64,000 nt of DNA from Spirochaetaceae bacterium (GTDB lineage: Bacteria; Spirochaetota; Spirochaetia; Treponematales; Rectinemataceae). Below the pieces are notes generated by a model. The model was not told the DNA's origin, searched no databases, and saw nothing but the letters and a program-made list of their open reading frames with translations. The stretch covers positions 62,001 to 126,000 of the forward strand of contig JANYKC010000015.1 in assembly GCA_025358255.1 (NCBI GenBank), written 5' to 3'. Shown here one piece after another: positions 24,420 through 32,344 of the stretch; positions within the stretch are counted from its first letter, which is position 1; the number at the start of each line of letters is the position of its first letter. The position numbers were made by a program, and so were the translations under genes.

Positions 24420-24920
24420 TTAGGCGAGCAGGCTCGCCTTCATGAGGAGGATGTCCTCCTTGGGCACGTCGCCGTGGGGACCACGCATGCCTGTCGCCAC
24501 CTTGGCCATCGCATCCACAGTATCCATGCCCTCGACAACCTTGGCGAAGGCACAATAGCCGGGGTTGCTCCGTCCCGAGTAATTGAGCGAAGCATTGTCC
24601 TTGAGGTTGATGTAGAACTGTGAGGTGGCGCTGTCCGGGTCCGACGTTCGGGCCATGGCGAGGGTTCCCCGGACGTTCGTCGGCGCGTTTGCCGCCTCGT
24701 TCTTGATCGGTCCCTCGTTGTCCTTTTCCTTCATGCCGGGAAGCATACCGCCGCCCTGGGCCACGAAGCCGGGGATGACACGGTGGAAAATGGTCCCGTC
24801 ATAAAAGCCCGACTTCACGTAGCCCAGGAAATTGGCCGAGGTTATCGGGCATTCCTTTTCAAAGAGCTCGATGACAATGTTGCCTAGACTGGTCTCGAAT
24901 TGAACCTGCGCCGCCGCCAT
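24420..24920 (-). CDS. Cyclophilin-type peptidyl-prolyl isomerase
   Basis: 166 aa. It catalyses cis-trans isomerisation of Xaa-Pro bonds. The cyclophilin core is present: YDGTIFHRVIPGFVAQGGG with the catalytic Arg and Phe, LAMARTSDPDSATSQFYINL, and YCAFAKVVEGMD. No signal peptide, so it is cytoplasmic. Length matches small bacterial PpiB proteins. The ATG at 24920 is favoured because GGAGG lies 6-7 nt before it; a GTG two codons upstream directly abuts the site. Confidence 0.9.
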   Translation of the reverse strand: MAAAQVQFETSLGNIVIELFEKECPITSANFLGYVKSGFYDGTIFHRVIPGFVAQGGGMLPGMKEKDNEGPIKNEAANAPTNVRGTLAMARTSDPDSATSQFYINLKDNASLNYSGRSNPGYCAFAKVVEGMDTVDAMAKVATGMRGPHGDVPKEDILLMKASLLA

Positions 24921-25033
24921 ATGCACCCTCCTGGGAGATTCCGTATTTCACCCGCGCCGGATATCTGCCGGGTCTATCGGGAAAAGCGGGGATAGGATAC
25001 AACGAAGTTGGCTTTGCGGCCAAGGAGGCAGAT

Positions 25034-25603
25034 ATGGACATCCCGCTCGTGCTCAGGAAGGCCAAGGATGGCAGGCTCATCTATGCGGTCCCGCTCTGGT
25101 ACCGCATCGCCATGCTCCTCATCGGGGCTGTCCTCGTCGGCGCCATCCTCGTGGCGAACGACAAGCCGAGCGCCTTCGAGTGGGTCGCCCTCGCCCTGAC
25201 CCTCCTCGCCGCCCTCTATGAGGAGCGGTGGACGCTCGATCCTGCCCAGCAAAGCCTCACCCATCGCTACGGCCTTGCCTTCCTCGCCAGGAAGGTCGTC
25301 CTCCCCTTCTCCCGCATCGAGGGCTTCCGCCTGCGCGCCTTCGTGAAAGGCACGGCGCCAGGAGGCCGCACGGAAGCCTCTGACAGCGCCCGCATCCTTG
25401 GCGCCATCGATTCCACGGGCGACGTCGACGCCTTGAGGCAGAGCCGCAGCACGCTCCGCAAGGCCTTCGTGACCCTCCTCTGCGACGACCTTGAAGGCGG
25501 CGGGCTCGTGTTCAACACGCTTCCGGCCAGGCGGGCGGGAGACCTGATTGCCGCGGGGCAGATGCTTTCGCAGGCTTCGGGGCTTCCCTTCGAACAGGAT
25601 TAG
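25034..25603 (+). CDS. Small membrane protein of unknown function
   Basis: 189 aa with two adjacent transmembrane helices (about 23-43 and 49-64; AMLLIGAVLVGAILVA, FEWVALALTLLAALYEE), then a cytoplasmic part. The segment after the helices (ERWTLDPAQQSLTHRYGLAF, then VVLPFSRIEGFRLRAF) has the strand pattern of PH-like (YdbT/bPH) membrane-associated domains, but the match is only by eye. An AAGGAGGCAGAT ribosome site supports the start. No partner gene is evident; cyclophilin is divergent, and the decayed transposase region follows. Confidence 0.6.
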   Translation: MDIPLVLRKAKDGRLIYAVPLWYRIAMLLIGAVLVGAILVANDKPSAFEWVALALTLLAALYEERWTLDPAQQSLTHRYGLAFLARKVVLPFSRIEGFRLRAFVKGTAPGGRTEASDSARILGAIDSTGDVDALRQSRSTLRKAFVTLLCDDLEGGGLVFNTLPARRAGDLIAAGQMLSQASGLPFEQD

Positions 25604-25731
25604 CCGCGGGCGCCAATGCAAAGCGGGCACGTTTGGGCTCCATTGAACCTTTCAAGGACAATCGAGGGCGGGGCCTGGTACTGTCAACGAATTTTCGCGC
25701 ATTTATCGGGGCGTCCCCATCCGCTCCTCGT

Positions 25732-26049
25732 TCAAGCCCCATCCCTTCTTCCAAAAGCTGGCTCTGCGGGGTCAGGATTCGGTCTCCTTCGAGGGCCCTC
25801 GCAGAGCCTCGTTTTTTTGATTTCGCTCTCCACAAAGAGCTCGCCTATCGTCGCTTTCAGTTCCTCGACTTCCGTATCGGCCTGACTGTCCACCCCTACA
25901 GCCCTTGCCTTCAACCCCTGTCCGCCGGCCTTGAGGCAGGCATCAGTCCATCCCTGGACCACGCTCGGCATCAGGTCAGTCTGCCGGGCCACGCCGATCA
26001 CAGGCGTTGTCTGGCGCAGGACCTGGAGGATGATCTCCGCCTTGCGCAT
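25732..26049 (-). pseudogene. IS3-type transposase OrfA relic
   Basis: The minus-strand frame reads AEIILQVLRQTTPVIGVARQ, a helix-turn-helix ending GWTDACLKAGGQGLKA, then VEELKATIGELFVESEIKKT and RLCEG. This matches the N-terminal protein (OrfA) of IS3-family elements, where the second part is the usual ExxxLKxxxGELTxEN-type helix. The frame then runs into unrelated sequence, and no OrfB with a DDE domain follows on either side. Inverted repeats are not evident. I read it as a short remnant of an insertion sequence. Confidence 0.55.
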
Positions 26050-26346
26050 CGCTGTCGACCGCTGTAGTTCTGTCCTTTCCTCTCTCCTCGTCCATAATCA
26101 TGTCCCTTGGTCTATGGAGGATTGGCCTTTGGGCGCTGGATGCCGAATTGTCAATGGCAAGAAGCGCCAATTAGGGGACCCAATCCAGCTTGGCAGGCAT
26201 TTTTGCCATCACGAGGCATTTTGCATGGCCAAAAACTGCTGTATAGTGATCGGATGCGATAATGGACATGGCCGTCCATCCCTTGCGCATAAAGGAAGCA
26301 TATGCCGGAGCGACGGAACGAGCGCAAGACATGGGAAGAAGCGAAA
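26050..26346. other. Gene-free stretch beside the IS relic
   Basis: No gene recognised. It is A+T-richer than the surroundings. A possible -10 box TATAGT near 26241, with a TTTGCA hexamer 16 bp upstream, could serve the small gene at 26347. Confidence 0.4.
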
Positions 26347-26559
26347 ATGAAAGCGCTATGGACCTTCGACAATCAACTGAAGATCGACCAATTCATAGCA
26401 TTGCTTGATTCGAATGGGATTGGGCATGAGGTTTCGACAATAAAGGCCCCGGCGGGAAAGCTGGCGATGACCCTGTCCGTCAACGAAAAAGAGTACGAAA
26501 AAGCGAAAAAACTCTTGGTGCGGCATCGGAAAAGACGAACGACGGGGGACTATAAATAG
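26347..26559 (+). CDS. Small DUF2007-like protein
   Basis: 70 aa from the ATG at 26347, preceded by GAAGAAGCGAAA; an upstream in-frame ATG (26302) adds 15 charged residues. The sequence MKALWTFDNQLKIDQFIALL, then NGIGHEVSTIKAPAGKLAM and VNEKEYEKAKKLLV has the one-strand, helix, strand pattern of DUF2007 or of the cytosolic N-terminal domain of rhomboid proteases. No membrane part follows, so it is a stand-alone small domain. It sits in the A+T-richer scar between the IS relic and the RNase P-like stretch. Codon use is less G+C-biased than that of its far neighbours. Confidence 0.55.
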   Translation: MKALWTFDNQLKIDQFIALLDSNGIGHEVSTIKAPAGKLAMTLSVNEKEYEKAKKLLVRHRKRRTTGDYK

Positions 26560-26564
26560 CAGGC

Positions 26565-26938
26565 CAGGCCAGGTCTGCATCGAGGAAACTCCGGAAAGGC
26601 AAAATCGAGGATCAGAGGCAGGTTGGTGGCTTGCGCGCCAGCCTCTCCGGTAGTGCAACAAATATTTTTCGAAGAGCGGCAATTATCGCGAAGCTTGGGA
26701 CCGGCATCGGAACGCGGTGGAACGGGGCCTAGCCCGAGACGACACCGTGGTTTTCGATGGCATGATTTTACACGAGCGATAGCGGGCTGGAAGTTGGATT
26801 GGCATTGGACAGCATAGGGAACCCCTTGGTCGACCGGCGCAGCGTGTTCGATATGGGACGGATGCCTAGTTTCGAGAGGCATAGGATTCTTGACAAAGGC
26901 ATATGCCGTGGTCATTCTGGCTACATGGAATTTTTTTG
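26565..26938 (+). ncRNA. Possible degenerate RNase P RNA (rnpB-like)
   Basis: About 374 nt with no gene. In order it shows GAGGAAACTCCGGA (RNase P consensus GAGGAAAGTCCGG at the 5' part of P4), a strong hairpin at 26613-26645, TAGTGCAACA (consensus AGTGCCACA or AGTGCAACA), CATAGGGAACC (consensus AAATAGGGAACC), an ATGCCT/AGGCAT hairpin at 26862-26882, and TCTGGCTACA near the 3' end (consensus CGGCTTA), then T7. Total length equals a typical bacterial RNase P RNA. Against this, nearly invariant positions (the G in GAAAGTCC, GGAGCAA, the 3' P4 strand) are changed or absent. A relic or chance resemblance is as likely as a working RNA. Confidence 0.25.
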
Positions 26939-27092
26939 AATGTCCCGTATGAACTTGGCGCATGAATCAATCGTGGGCGTAATTCCGGTCCAAATGCCCG
27001 GGCACAGGCTTTCGGCCTTGGCACTCGATTGGAAGGCTCGGGCAAGACATTCGAAGGGAATCCGGTGTTGGCCGGCCAGGCGATGAATAAAA

Positions 27093-27701
27093 ATGCATGG
27101 GACTGAAAACAAAGGAGGATATATCCCTCCTCTCGATGGATCGTGGATAGAAGCAGACCATGTTTTCCATACTAGCCTGATGGTTCAATTCGAGAAAATC
27201 GCGAACATGCAGAACGCGGTTTCGATCCGCCTGCATGGGGAACTTGCCTCCTTCAATGGCAATTGCCTCCACGGCATCATAGAGAGACTGGTCGATGCGG
27301 GGATGACCTACGTGGTGATCGACTGCGCCGATATTTCCTTGGGAACCTATCGGGAGGTCCTGTTCCTCGATTCGGCAAAAAGGCTTAGGGAGACCGATGG
27401 ATTGATGGTCGTGGTCCTCCCACCCATCGATCTAATCGAATGCTGGAAAAAGGACAACAACCTATTGTTGGAGATGCTGAAAGTCCTCGTAGTCGCGCAA
27501 TCGAGAGAAAGCGCATTCGCTATCGTCGGAAAGGCCTCGGCTAAGGCGAGCTCGAAAGACACGAAGAAGCCGGAAAGCTACGGCAGGATCCCTGGTGGCA
27601 AATTGTTGTCAGGGAAAGGCAGGATCGGGATTCCGGACGGGAGCGAGGGTATTATCGAGACCAGGGAGAGATGGAAAAAAAGGGGATGGATCAGGCAATA
27701 A
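27093..27701 (+). CDS. STAS-like protein with basic C-terminal tail
   Basis: 202 aa. Residues 30-150 have the STAS/anti-sigma-factor-antagonist layout: strand and loop VSIRLHGELASFNG, helix GIIERLVDAGMTYVV, the strand IDCADISL with its conserved Asp then Ser, and a later strand LMVVVLPP. STAS proteins act as phosphorylation-controlled partner switches; a kinase site serine (usually DxSxxx) could be the Ser in DISLG. The C-terminal 45 residues are rich in Lys/Arg/Gly and unlike the family. The start is uncertain: the ATG at 27093 lacks a ribosome site, and AAAGGAGG at 27110 has no in-frame start close by. No kinase or phosphatase partner is adjacent. Confidence 0.5.
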   Translation: MHGTENKGGYIPPLDGSWIEADHVFHTSLMVQFEKIANMQNAVSIRLHGELASFNGNCLHGIIERLVDAGMTYVVIDCADISLGTYREVLFLDSAKRLRETDGLMVVVLPPIDLIECWKKDNNLLLEMLKVLVVAQSRESAFAIVGKASAKASSKDTKKPESYGRIPGGKLLSGKGRIGIPDGSEGIIETRERWKKRGWIRQ

Positions 27702-27949
27702 TGGCGGCCATCGGCCCGACTTGACGGGGGCAATCGAGGCAGTCGTGGTGGGCTAGGGATTACCCGGAGGCGCGCTCGAAAAGCGCGGGCAAATCCCAAG
27801 CGCTTGATCGTCAAGCAGCCTGGGGAAATCCGGCTAGGGGATATGGGGAAGATACAACGGAAACAAGCACGCAGTGCGAGGAAGCGAAAAGCCGTATTGG
27901 AGATGCTTGCTCGATCTCCCCAATCACGGGACGGATCATCGGGGTCACG
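27702..27949. other. Intergenic stretch with two hairpins
   Basis: No gene found. An imperfect hairpin at 27756-27797 pairs GGGATT/AATCCC and CGCGCT/AGCGCG, and a second, GCTTGA-TCG-TCAAGC, lies at 27802-27816. Neither has a T-run. They sit between the STAS-like gene and the 3' end of the convergent GGDEF gene and may act as weak terminators or be repeat remnants. Confidence 0.45.
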
Positions 27950-29125
27950 TCAGCAGTATCCTAGGGGGCATGGATCCCGAATCGCGGTCGCCCGGCCTAG
28001 CAGGCCAAACCTATAGATAGTCGTGCGGTTTCGGCCCGCGGCCTTCGAGCGGTACATGGCCTTGTCCGCCCGCTCCACTATGGATTCGCCCGGGCCTCGC
28101 CACGAGGGATCGAGGGGGCAGCACCCGAAGCTTGCCGTGACCTCGAGGAATTCGCCTTTCCACGGCACTGCCATGGCCGCGATGCCCTTGCGTATCCTTT
28201 CGGCGACCTCCACGAGCTTGTCCCGTCCGCATTCGACGAGGAGGATGCAGAATTCCTCGCCACCGTAGCGGGCGGCCACGTCCTCGGATCGGATCGCCTG
28301 CTTCACGACTCGGGAAAGGGCCCGCAGAACTTCGTCTCCCGCCAGATGGCCCCAATTGTCATTGAAGATCTTGAAGTGGTCGATATCCATCATGATGAGC
28401 CCTGAGTCCGTGCGTCCCCTTGCGACACGCGCAACTTCCTCCTCGAGGCGCTTCATGAAATAGTTGTGGTTGAACAGGCCGGTCTTGGCATCGGTGATGG
28501 AGCGCTCGCGATGGAGGCGGTTCTGGATGCAGATGGAGAGGAACCTGATCAGGCGATCGACATACATGCGCTCGAGACTCGAGTAGTCTCCGCCGACCAG
28601 TTTCCGTCCCAGGAGGACGACACCGAAAAGCCCGCCTATCCCCACCATGGGAAAGAGAAGGTCAGGATCGTAGCTTCGAATGTCCTGCCCAAAGCGCTGC
28701 GGGCCGAAGCGCTCCTCCATCGCGCTGAAGGAGGAGGCGTAGGGCGCGACCGCGAAAAAATCCTTGAACAAGGCGTAGTATTCGATCGGAAAAGGCAAGT
28801 CGTCCGGTTTCATGTTGCGATAGCTGTAGAAGTCGACGCCAAGGCCGTCCGGCCTTCCGATGAGGAAGACGCAGCGGGTGGGGATGAAGCGGTCGAGGAG
28901 CCTCGAGATCACGAAGGCGAGCATGTCCTCTATTTCGGTCAGCGCGAAAAGGCCCGCCGCGTCATTGATGAGGGTATCGAGCTCCCTGCTTTCCTTCCTC
29001 AGTTCGGAGAGGTGGTCGAGGGCCCCTGAGCTTTCGAGGAAATTGAGCTGTTCAACATACTCGGTATCGGCTTCCCGCCCTTCAAGTCCCAAGGAGGAGA
29101 CCGATGCACTTTTAGGCAATTCCAC
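27950..29125 (-). CDS. GAF-GGDEF diguanylate cyclase
   Basis: 391 aa from a GTG at 29125. It makes c-di-GMP from two GTP. The N-terminal half (about 30-205) resembles a GAF/sensor domain; the C-terminal half is GGDEF with DIDHFKIFND (metal and substrate site) and an intact active-site motif RYGGEEF. RSED five residues before GGEEF is a classical RxxD inhibitory I-site, so product inhibition is expected. A TATACT -10 box ends 7 nt before this GTG and no ribosome site is present, which supports a leaderless start here; the frame is open upstream to a TTG at 29188 that overlaps the stop of the J-domain gene, so a coupled longer form is possible. The last 20 residues after the domain have no match. 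Confidence 0.85.
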   Translation of the reverse strand: MELPKSASVSSLGLEGREADTEYVEQLNFLESSGALDHLSELRKESRELDTLINDAAGLFALTEIEDMLAFVISRLLDRFIPTRCVFLIGRPDGLGVDFYSYRNMKPDDLPFPIEYYALFKDFFAVAPYASSFSAMEERFGPQRFGQDIRSYDPDLLFPMVGIGGLFGVVLLGRKLVGGDYSSLERMYVDRLIRFLSICIQNRLHRERSITDAKTGLFNHNYFMKRLEEEVARVARGRTDSGLIMMDIDHFKIFNDNWGHLAGDEVLRALSRVVKQAIRSEDVAARYGGEEFCILLVECGRDKLVEVAERIRKGIAAMAVPWKGEFLEVTASFGCCPLDPSWRGPGESIVERADKAMYRSKAAGRNRTTIYRFGLLGRATAIRDPCPLGYC

Positions 29126-29132
29126 AAATGGG

Positions 29133-29138
29133 AGTATA
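29133..29138 (-). promoter_or_regulatory. -10 box in front of the GGDEF gene
   Basis: TATACT on the minus strand, 7 nt before the GTG at 29125. The -35 match (TGGCGA, 17 bp away) is poor. Confidence 0.4.
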
Positions 29139-29184
29139 ACCCCTCGTCTGCGGGTTCGCCAGCCATTCGGGACGATAGGGGCCT

Positions 29185-29919
29185 TCAATCCTCGACGCAG
29201 GCGGGACCCTTTCCAAGGTCATCCATGAGCATGGAAAGGAAAGCCAAGGGTCTAGCTTCCTTCCCCACGATGAGCTCCTTTCGCAAGCGGATCCACTCGT
29301 TCCGGGCAAATCGTGCGAGCTGTGCGAAGCCTGTATCATGGAATAGCACGATGTTGAAAACGAGGTTGCGGAGGCCGTGGGAGAGACGGACTTCCCGCGA
29401 TAGGCCGGCCGGATCCGCGGCCACCAGCGCGGCGTATCCAGCCTCGAAATCGAGGAAGGCCGATAGGGCAGTTCCGGGGGCGTGGGTGCGATCCCTGCCC
29501 GCAAGCAAGCGCATTACCCGTCCCCTGCAGGCGACGTAGAGTCCCCGCGGGCCAGGCACTGATGGTTGCCGGGGGAATCCCCGGGCCAGGAGTTCCTCGA
29601 GGTTCTCATAGAAGGTTTTTTCGGACCATGGGAGGGGAGGGAGCCCCTCTGGTGGCGCCGTGCCGGGGCGTGGCATCTCGCCAGGGGGGGTATTGAGCGA
29701 GCCAGAGGCGCCCAACCAGGCGAGCGCCTCTTCGTACTCGGACCTAAGGGCGATAAAAGCCTCTGTCGCCTTTTTTTCGGCGCGTCCGCGACTTGCCGCT
29801 CCCGATCCCTCGGCAAGGTCTGGATGGATGCGCTTGGCGATTCCGCGGAAAGCGCTTTTCAGGCCTGGCTCATCCATGATCCGGCCTGATTCCAGGAGCT
29901 CGATGAGGCGATTTTTCAT
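29185..29919 (-). CDS. J-domain protein of unknown client
   Basis: 244 aa. The N-terminal 60 residues form a J-domain with the HPD tripeptide (IAKRIHPDLAEG), which stimulates DnaK ATPase; the helix before it (LKSAFRGIAKRI) and the following helix (ATEAFIALRSEYEEAL) fit. The remaining 180 residues (PWSEKTFYENLEELLARGFP, VRLSHGLRNLVFNIVLF) are not of the DnaJ zinc-finger or C-terminal type and resemble helical proteins found downstream of J-domains in spirochaetes. The ATG at 29919 has no ribosome site; a perfect TATAAT ends 6 nt upstream. The stop overlaps a possible TTG start of the GGDEF gene. Confidence 0.7.
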   Translation of the reverse strand: MKNRLIELLESGRIMDEPGLKSAFRGIAKRIHPDLAEGSGAASRGRAEKKATEAFIALRSEYEEALAWLGASGSLNTPPGEMPRPGTAPPEGLPPLPWSEKTFYENLEELLARGFPRQPSVPGPRGLYVACRGRVMRLLAGRDRTHAPGTALSAFLDFEAGYAALVAADPAGLSREVRLSHGLRNLVFNIVLFHDTGFAQLARFARNEWIRLRKELIVGKEARPLAFLSMLMDDLGKGPACVED

Positions 29920-29925
29920 GGCTGG

Positions 29926-29933
29926 ATTATAAC
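29926..29933. promoter_or_regulatory. Shared divergent -10 region (J-domain and YgjP-like genes)
   Basis: ATTATAAC reads TATAAT on the minus strand, 6 nt before the J-domain ATG, and TATAAC on the plus strand, 8 nt before the YgjP-like ATG. The two start codons are only 22 nt apart. Confidence 0.55.
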
Positions 29934-29941
29934 GCTGGCCT

Positions 29942-30778
29942 ATGCATACTTCCAGCATCATGATACCCCACATTTCCGTGCTCCACGTCGAGGAGCTAGA
30001 GGTGGAAGTCACCCGTCGGCAGACGAAATCCATACGGATCGTTGTCGAGCCCCCCGAAGGCCGGGTGCGCGTAAGCGCCCCTAGGCAGCTCGGAGACCTT
30101 GCCCTCGGAGTGGCAATCCAAAGGCGGCTCGGGTGGATCCGGAAGCACCGCACCCGGATGGCGGCGATGGATCGCTCTCCCTGTCTTGGGTATGTGGACG
30201 GGGAGAGACTGCGTTGGCTAGGGCTGGAGGTGGAACTCCGCGTGGTCCCTGGCGGGCGCGGCGCGAAGGCGAGGCTGCTGGAAGACGACCGGATCATCGA
30301 GCTTCGCGTGGGGAAAGGTTGCAGCTTGGAGGGCAAGGCGGCGGCTATCGGGAAATGCTATCGCACGGCGCTCAAGGGCCTCCTCCCCGAGCTTGCCGAG
30401 AAATGGGAAGCGGTGCTTGGGGTCAAGGTTTGGGAACTGCGCATCAAGACCATGCGGACCCGCTGGGGCAGCTGCAACACCAAGGTACGGCGAATTTGGC
30501 TCAACCTCGAGTTGGCGCGTCGTCCCTTCGCCTGCCTTGAATATGTGCTCGTTCACGAGATGGCCCACCTGATCGAGCGCGGCCATGGCCCGGCCTTCAA
30601 GGCTATCCTGGACCGCTGCCTGCCCGAATGGCGCACCGCGAAAAAACTCCTCGGCGCGGAAGGGCACAGAGCCCAGGGTAGTCCTCTCCATGGTGCGGCC
30701 GGTGACAAAGTACAGTCCCCGCTGAACTCCTGGAACCCCGTGCACCTCCGCAAGCGCGGGCGCTCGCAGGGAAGTTGA
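29942..30778 (+). CDS. YgjP-like (DUF45) metallopeptidase-type protein
   Basis: 278 aa. The family is a zinc metallopeptidase-like group (DUF45, WLM/SprT relatives). The zinc motif HEMAHLIERGHGPAF (about 202-216) has the HExxH core and the third His ligand; RTRWGSCNTKVRRIWLNLEL just before it is the other hallmark of YgjP proteins. The N-terminal strand region (TRRQTKSIRIVVEPPEGRVR) is typical too. Substrates are unknown. The C-terminal 35 residues are basic and extend beyond the usual end. The start at 29942 lacks a ribosome site; a second ATG six codons later is possible. A terminator follows at 30803. Confidence 0.85.
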   Translation: MHTSSIMIPHISVLHVEELEVEVTRRQTKSIRIVVEPPEGRVRVSAPRQLGDLALGVAIQRRLGWIRKHRTRMAAMDRSPCLGYVDGERLRWLGLEVELRVVPGGRGAKARLLEDDRIIELRVGKGCSLEGKAAAIGKCYRTALKGLLPELAEKWEAVLGVKVWELRIKTMRTRWGSCNTKVRRIWLNLELARRPFACLEYVLVHEMAHLIERGHGPAFKAILDRCLPEWRTAKKLLGAEGHRAQGSPLHGAAGDKVQSPLNSWNPVHLRKRGRSQGS

Positions 30779-30802
30779 GCCTTAGGAATTTCCCGGCACA
30801 AG

Positions 30803-30833
30803 CCGCGCCTACATCCAAGGCGCGGTTTTTTTT
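30803..30833 (+). terminator. Rho-independent terminator after the YgjP-like gene
   Basis: Stem CCGCGCC/GGCGCGG, 9-nt loop, then T8. It starts 25 nt after the stop codon. Confidence 0.9.
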
Positions 30834-30870
30834 GCGCCGGCGCCGGCGACCGGTTGCCGATATTCGGAAC

Positions 30871-31818
30871 ATGAAATACGGCATCTCCAAGCAGGCGCGC
30901 GCCGATATCGTTCCCGTGGCGCAGGCATTGCTGGCCACCTTGGATCGCATGCTGCCCGGACGGATAAACGGTTTCCTGGTCACCGGCTCGGCAGTCCTGG
31001 GCGACTGGCGTCCCGGCGTGAGCGACCTCGACTTCCTTGCCCTGGGCGACACGCGGCTGGAACGCGGCGAACTCTCTGTCCTTCCGCGTCTCCACCGCTC
31101 CTTTAGGCGTGCATATCCGAAACCCGTACTTGATGGCGCATACGTCACGTGGGGGGAGTTGGGACAGGATCCGAGGGGCCTCGTGGTCCCGCGGGTGCGC
31201 GAAGGGGTTTTCGAGACAGCAAACGGCTTTGTCGCAAATCCCGTTACCTGGCACACGGTCGCGCTCCGACCTTGGGCGATTCGCGGCCCTGCGAAACCCG
31301 CCGCCTGGATCGATGAGGCCGCCCTCGAAAAGTGGTGCCGTGAAAACCTCGCCACGTACTGGAAGGACTGGGTAGGCAAGGCCAGGAATCGGCCCCGCGG
31401 CATCCTTTATTCCCTTTCGGCCGAAGCGGCATATTGGGGAATCCTCGGTGTGGCCAGGATCCACGCGACCATCGCGACGGGGAATATCCTGTCGAAAGGC
31501 GCAGCCGCGGATTACGCCCTCCGTCGCTTTGGCAAGGAGTGGGATGACATCATCGGTTGGGCTTCGGCCTATCGCAGGGGAGCAGCCCCCTCATTGCGCC
31601 TCTCCCCTGTTGCGAGAAGGGAGCGCTTCCTGGCCTTCATGGAAATGGCGCTTTTGGATGCCACGAAAATACCCCCGCGCTTTGGCAGGGGGCAAGGACA
31701 GGACTCGACTTTACTGACGGGCAACATAACATCGGGTGTTCTCCCAAATTTCTGGCCCGTCGCTACGGGTCGGAATCATGGGCTGAAGCCAATATTTGGT
31801 TGCCGGGTCAGTAGGTAG
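30871..31818 (+). CDS. Aminoglycoside adenylyltransferase-like nucleotidyltransferase
   Basis: 315 aa. The pol-beta type nucleotidyltransferase motif is LVTGSAVLGDWRPGVSDLDF (GS...D.D), followed by a helical C-terminal half with LYSLSAEAAYWGILGVARIH, the layout of AadA/DUF4111 proteins. Members transfer AMP to aminoglycosides such as spectinomycin, but chromosomal relatives are often uncharacterised. The last 40 residues (after about 275) are unlike the family. The ATG at 30871 has a weak ribosome site (CGGAAC). There is no mobile context, so a native gene is more likely than an acquired resistance gene. Confidence 0.7.
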   Translation: MKYGISKQARADIVPVAQALLATLDRMLPGRINGFLVTGSAVLGDWRPGVSDLDFLALGDTRLERGELSVLPRLHRSFRRAYPKPVLDGAYVTWGELGQDPRGLVVPRVREGVFETANGFVANPVTWHTVALRPWAIRGPAKPAAWIDEAALEKWCRENLATYWKDWVGKARNRPRGILYSLSAEAAYWGILGVARIHATIATGNILSKGAAADYALRRFGKEWDDIIGWASAYRRGAAPSLRLSPVARRERFLAFMEMALLDATKIPPRFGRGQGQDSTLLTGNITSGVLPNFWPVATGRNHGLKPIFGCRVSR

Positions 31819-31850
31819 CAGATTCCCAGTCCCTGTCCAGGGGAGGAACT

Positions 31851-32105
31851 ATGATCGGCCAGGTTCAAGCCTCGATACCCGCCTTCGTATTTGCCGCCAT
31901 CGTGGCAGTCCTGTTTTTCGGCGTCTTTGCCAACCGGGCCTTCATGCGAAAGGTCCTGTCCAGGTGGCGAAATATCCATCTCCGCCCTTTCGAGGTGTAT
32001 GTCGCACCACCCCGTCCCGAGCCGGCCCCTCCCGCCCGCGATCGAGCGGTGCCACTTCTCCATCAAGCCACTTCGCGCAATCCCGGCATCGCTCCGTCTA
32101 GATAA
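31851..32105 (+). CDS. Small single-pass membrane protein
   Basis: 84 aa with a strong GGGGAGGAACT ribosome site. One transmembrane helix (about 9-30, IPAFVFAAIVAVLFFGVFAN) is followed by a basic juxtamembrane part and a Pro-rich cytoplasmic tail (PPRPEPAPPARDRAVP). No family recognised. It follows the nucleotidyltransferase gene by 32 nt and may share its message. Confidence 0.55.
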   Translation: MIGQVQASIPAFVFAAIVAVLFFGVFANRAFMRKVLSRWRNIHLRPFEVYVAPPRPEPAPPARDRAVPLLHQATSRNPGIAPSR

Positions 32106-32344
32106 GCACAACCCTGAAATAAGGTATCAGCCCTACTGGGCCGTGTCCGTTGGCTGAACCCCGCCCCGGCCCCTCCATGAGCGCCTAGCGCCGGGGGTGA
32201 TCCCGCATCGCGCTACCGCGCGCGCGGGACTCCATCCCCCTGCGCATCCCCAGGCCACGCGCCACAAGTCCATGAAGGTCCAAGCGAGGAAAAACAAAGG
32301 ACCGCCCTTAGGGCAGTCCTTTTGTTTCCAGTTATGATAAAGCC
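32106..32344. other. Intergenic region between convergent genes
   Basis: No gene found. It holds the bidirectional terminator at 32291-32328; the remaining GC-rich sequence shows only short self-complementary stretches. Confidence 0.5.
32291..32328. terminator. Bidirectional terminator after oppF
   Basis: Stem AAAGGAC-GCCC / GGGC-GTCCTTT with one bulge, a 3-nt TTA loop and T-rich tails on both strands. It ends 17 nt before the oppF stop codon on the minus strand. Confidence 0.85.

Noticed and set aside
24974..25630. A 218-codon antisense frame across the small membrane protein gene
   Set aside because: The sense strand has a strong ribosome site and two clear transmembrane helices.
30871..31818. 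An acquired antibiotic-resistance gene
   Set aside because: The protein is only generally AadA-like and there is no integron, IS or composition change around it.
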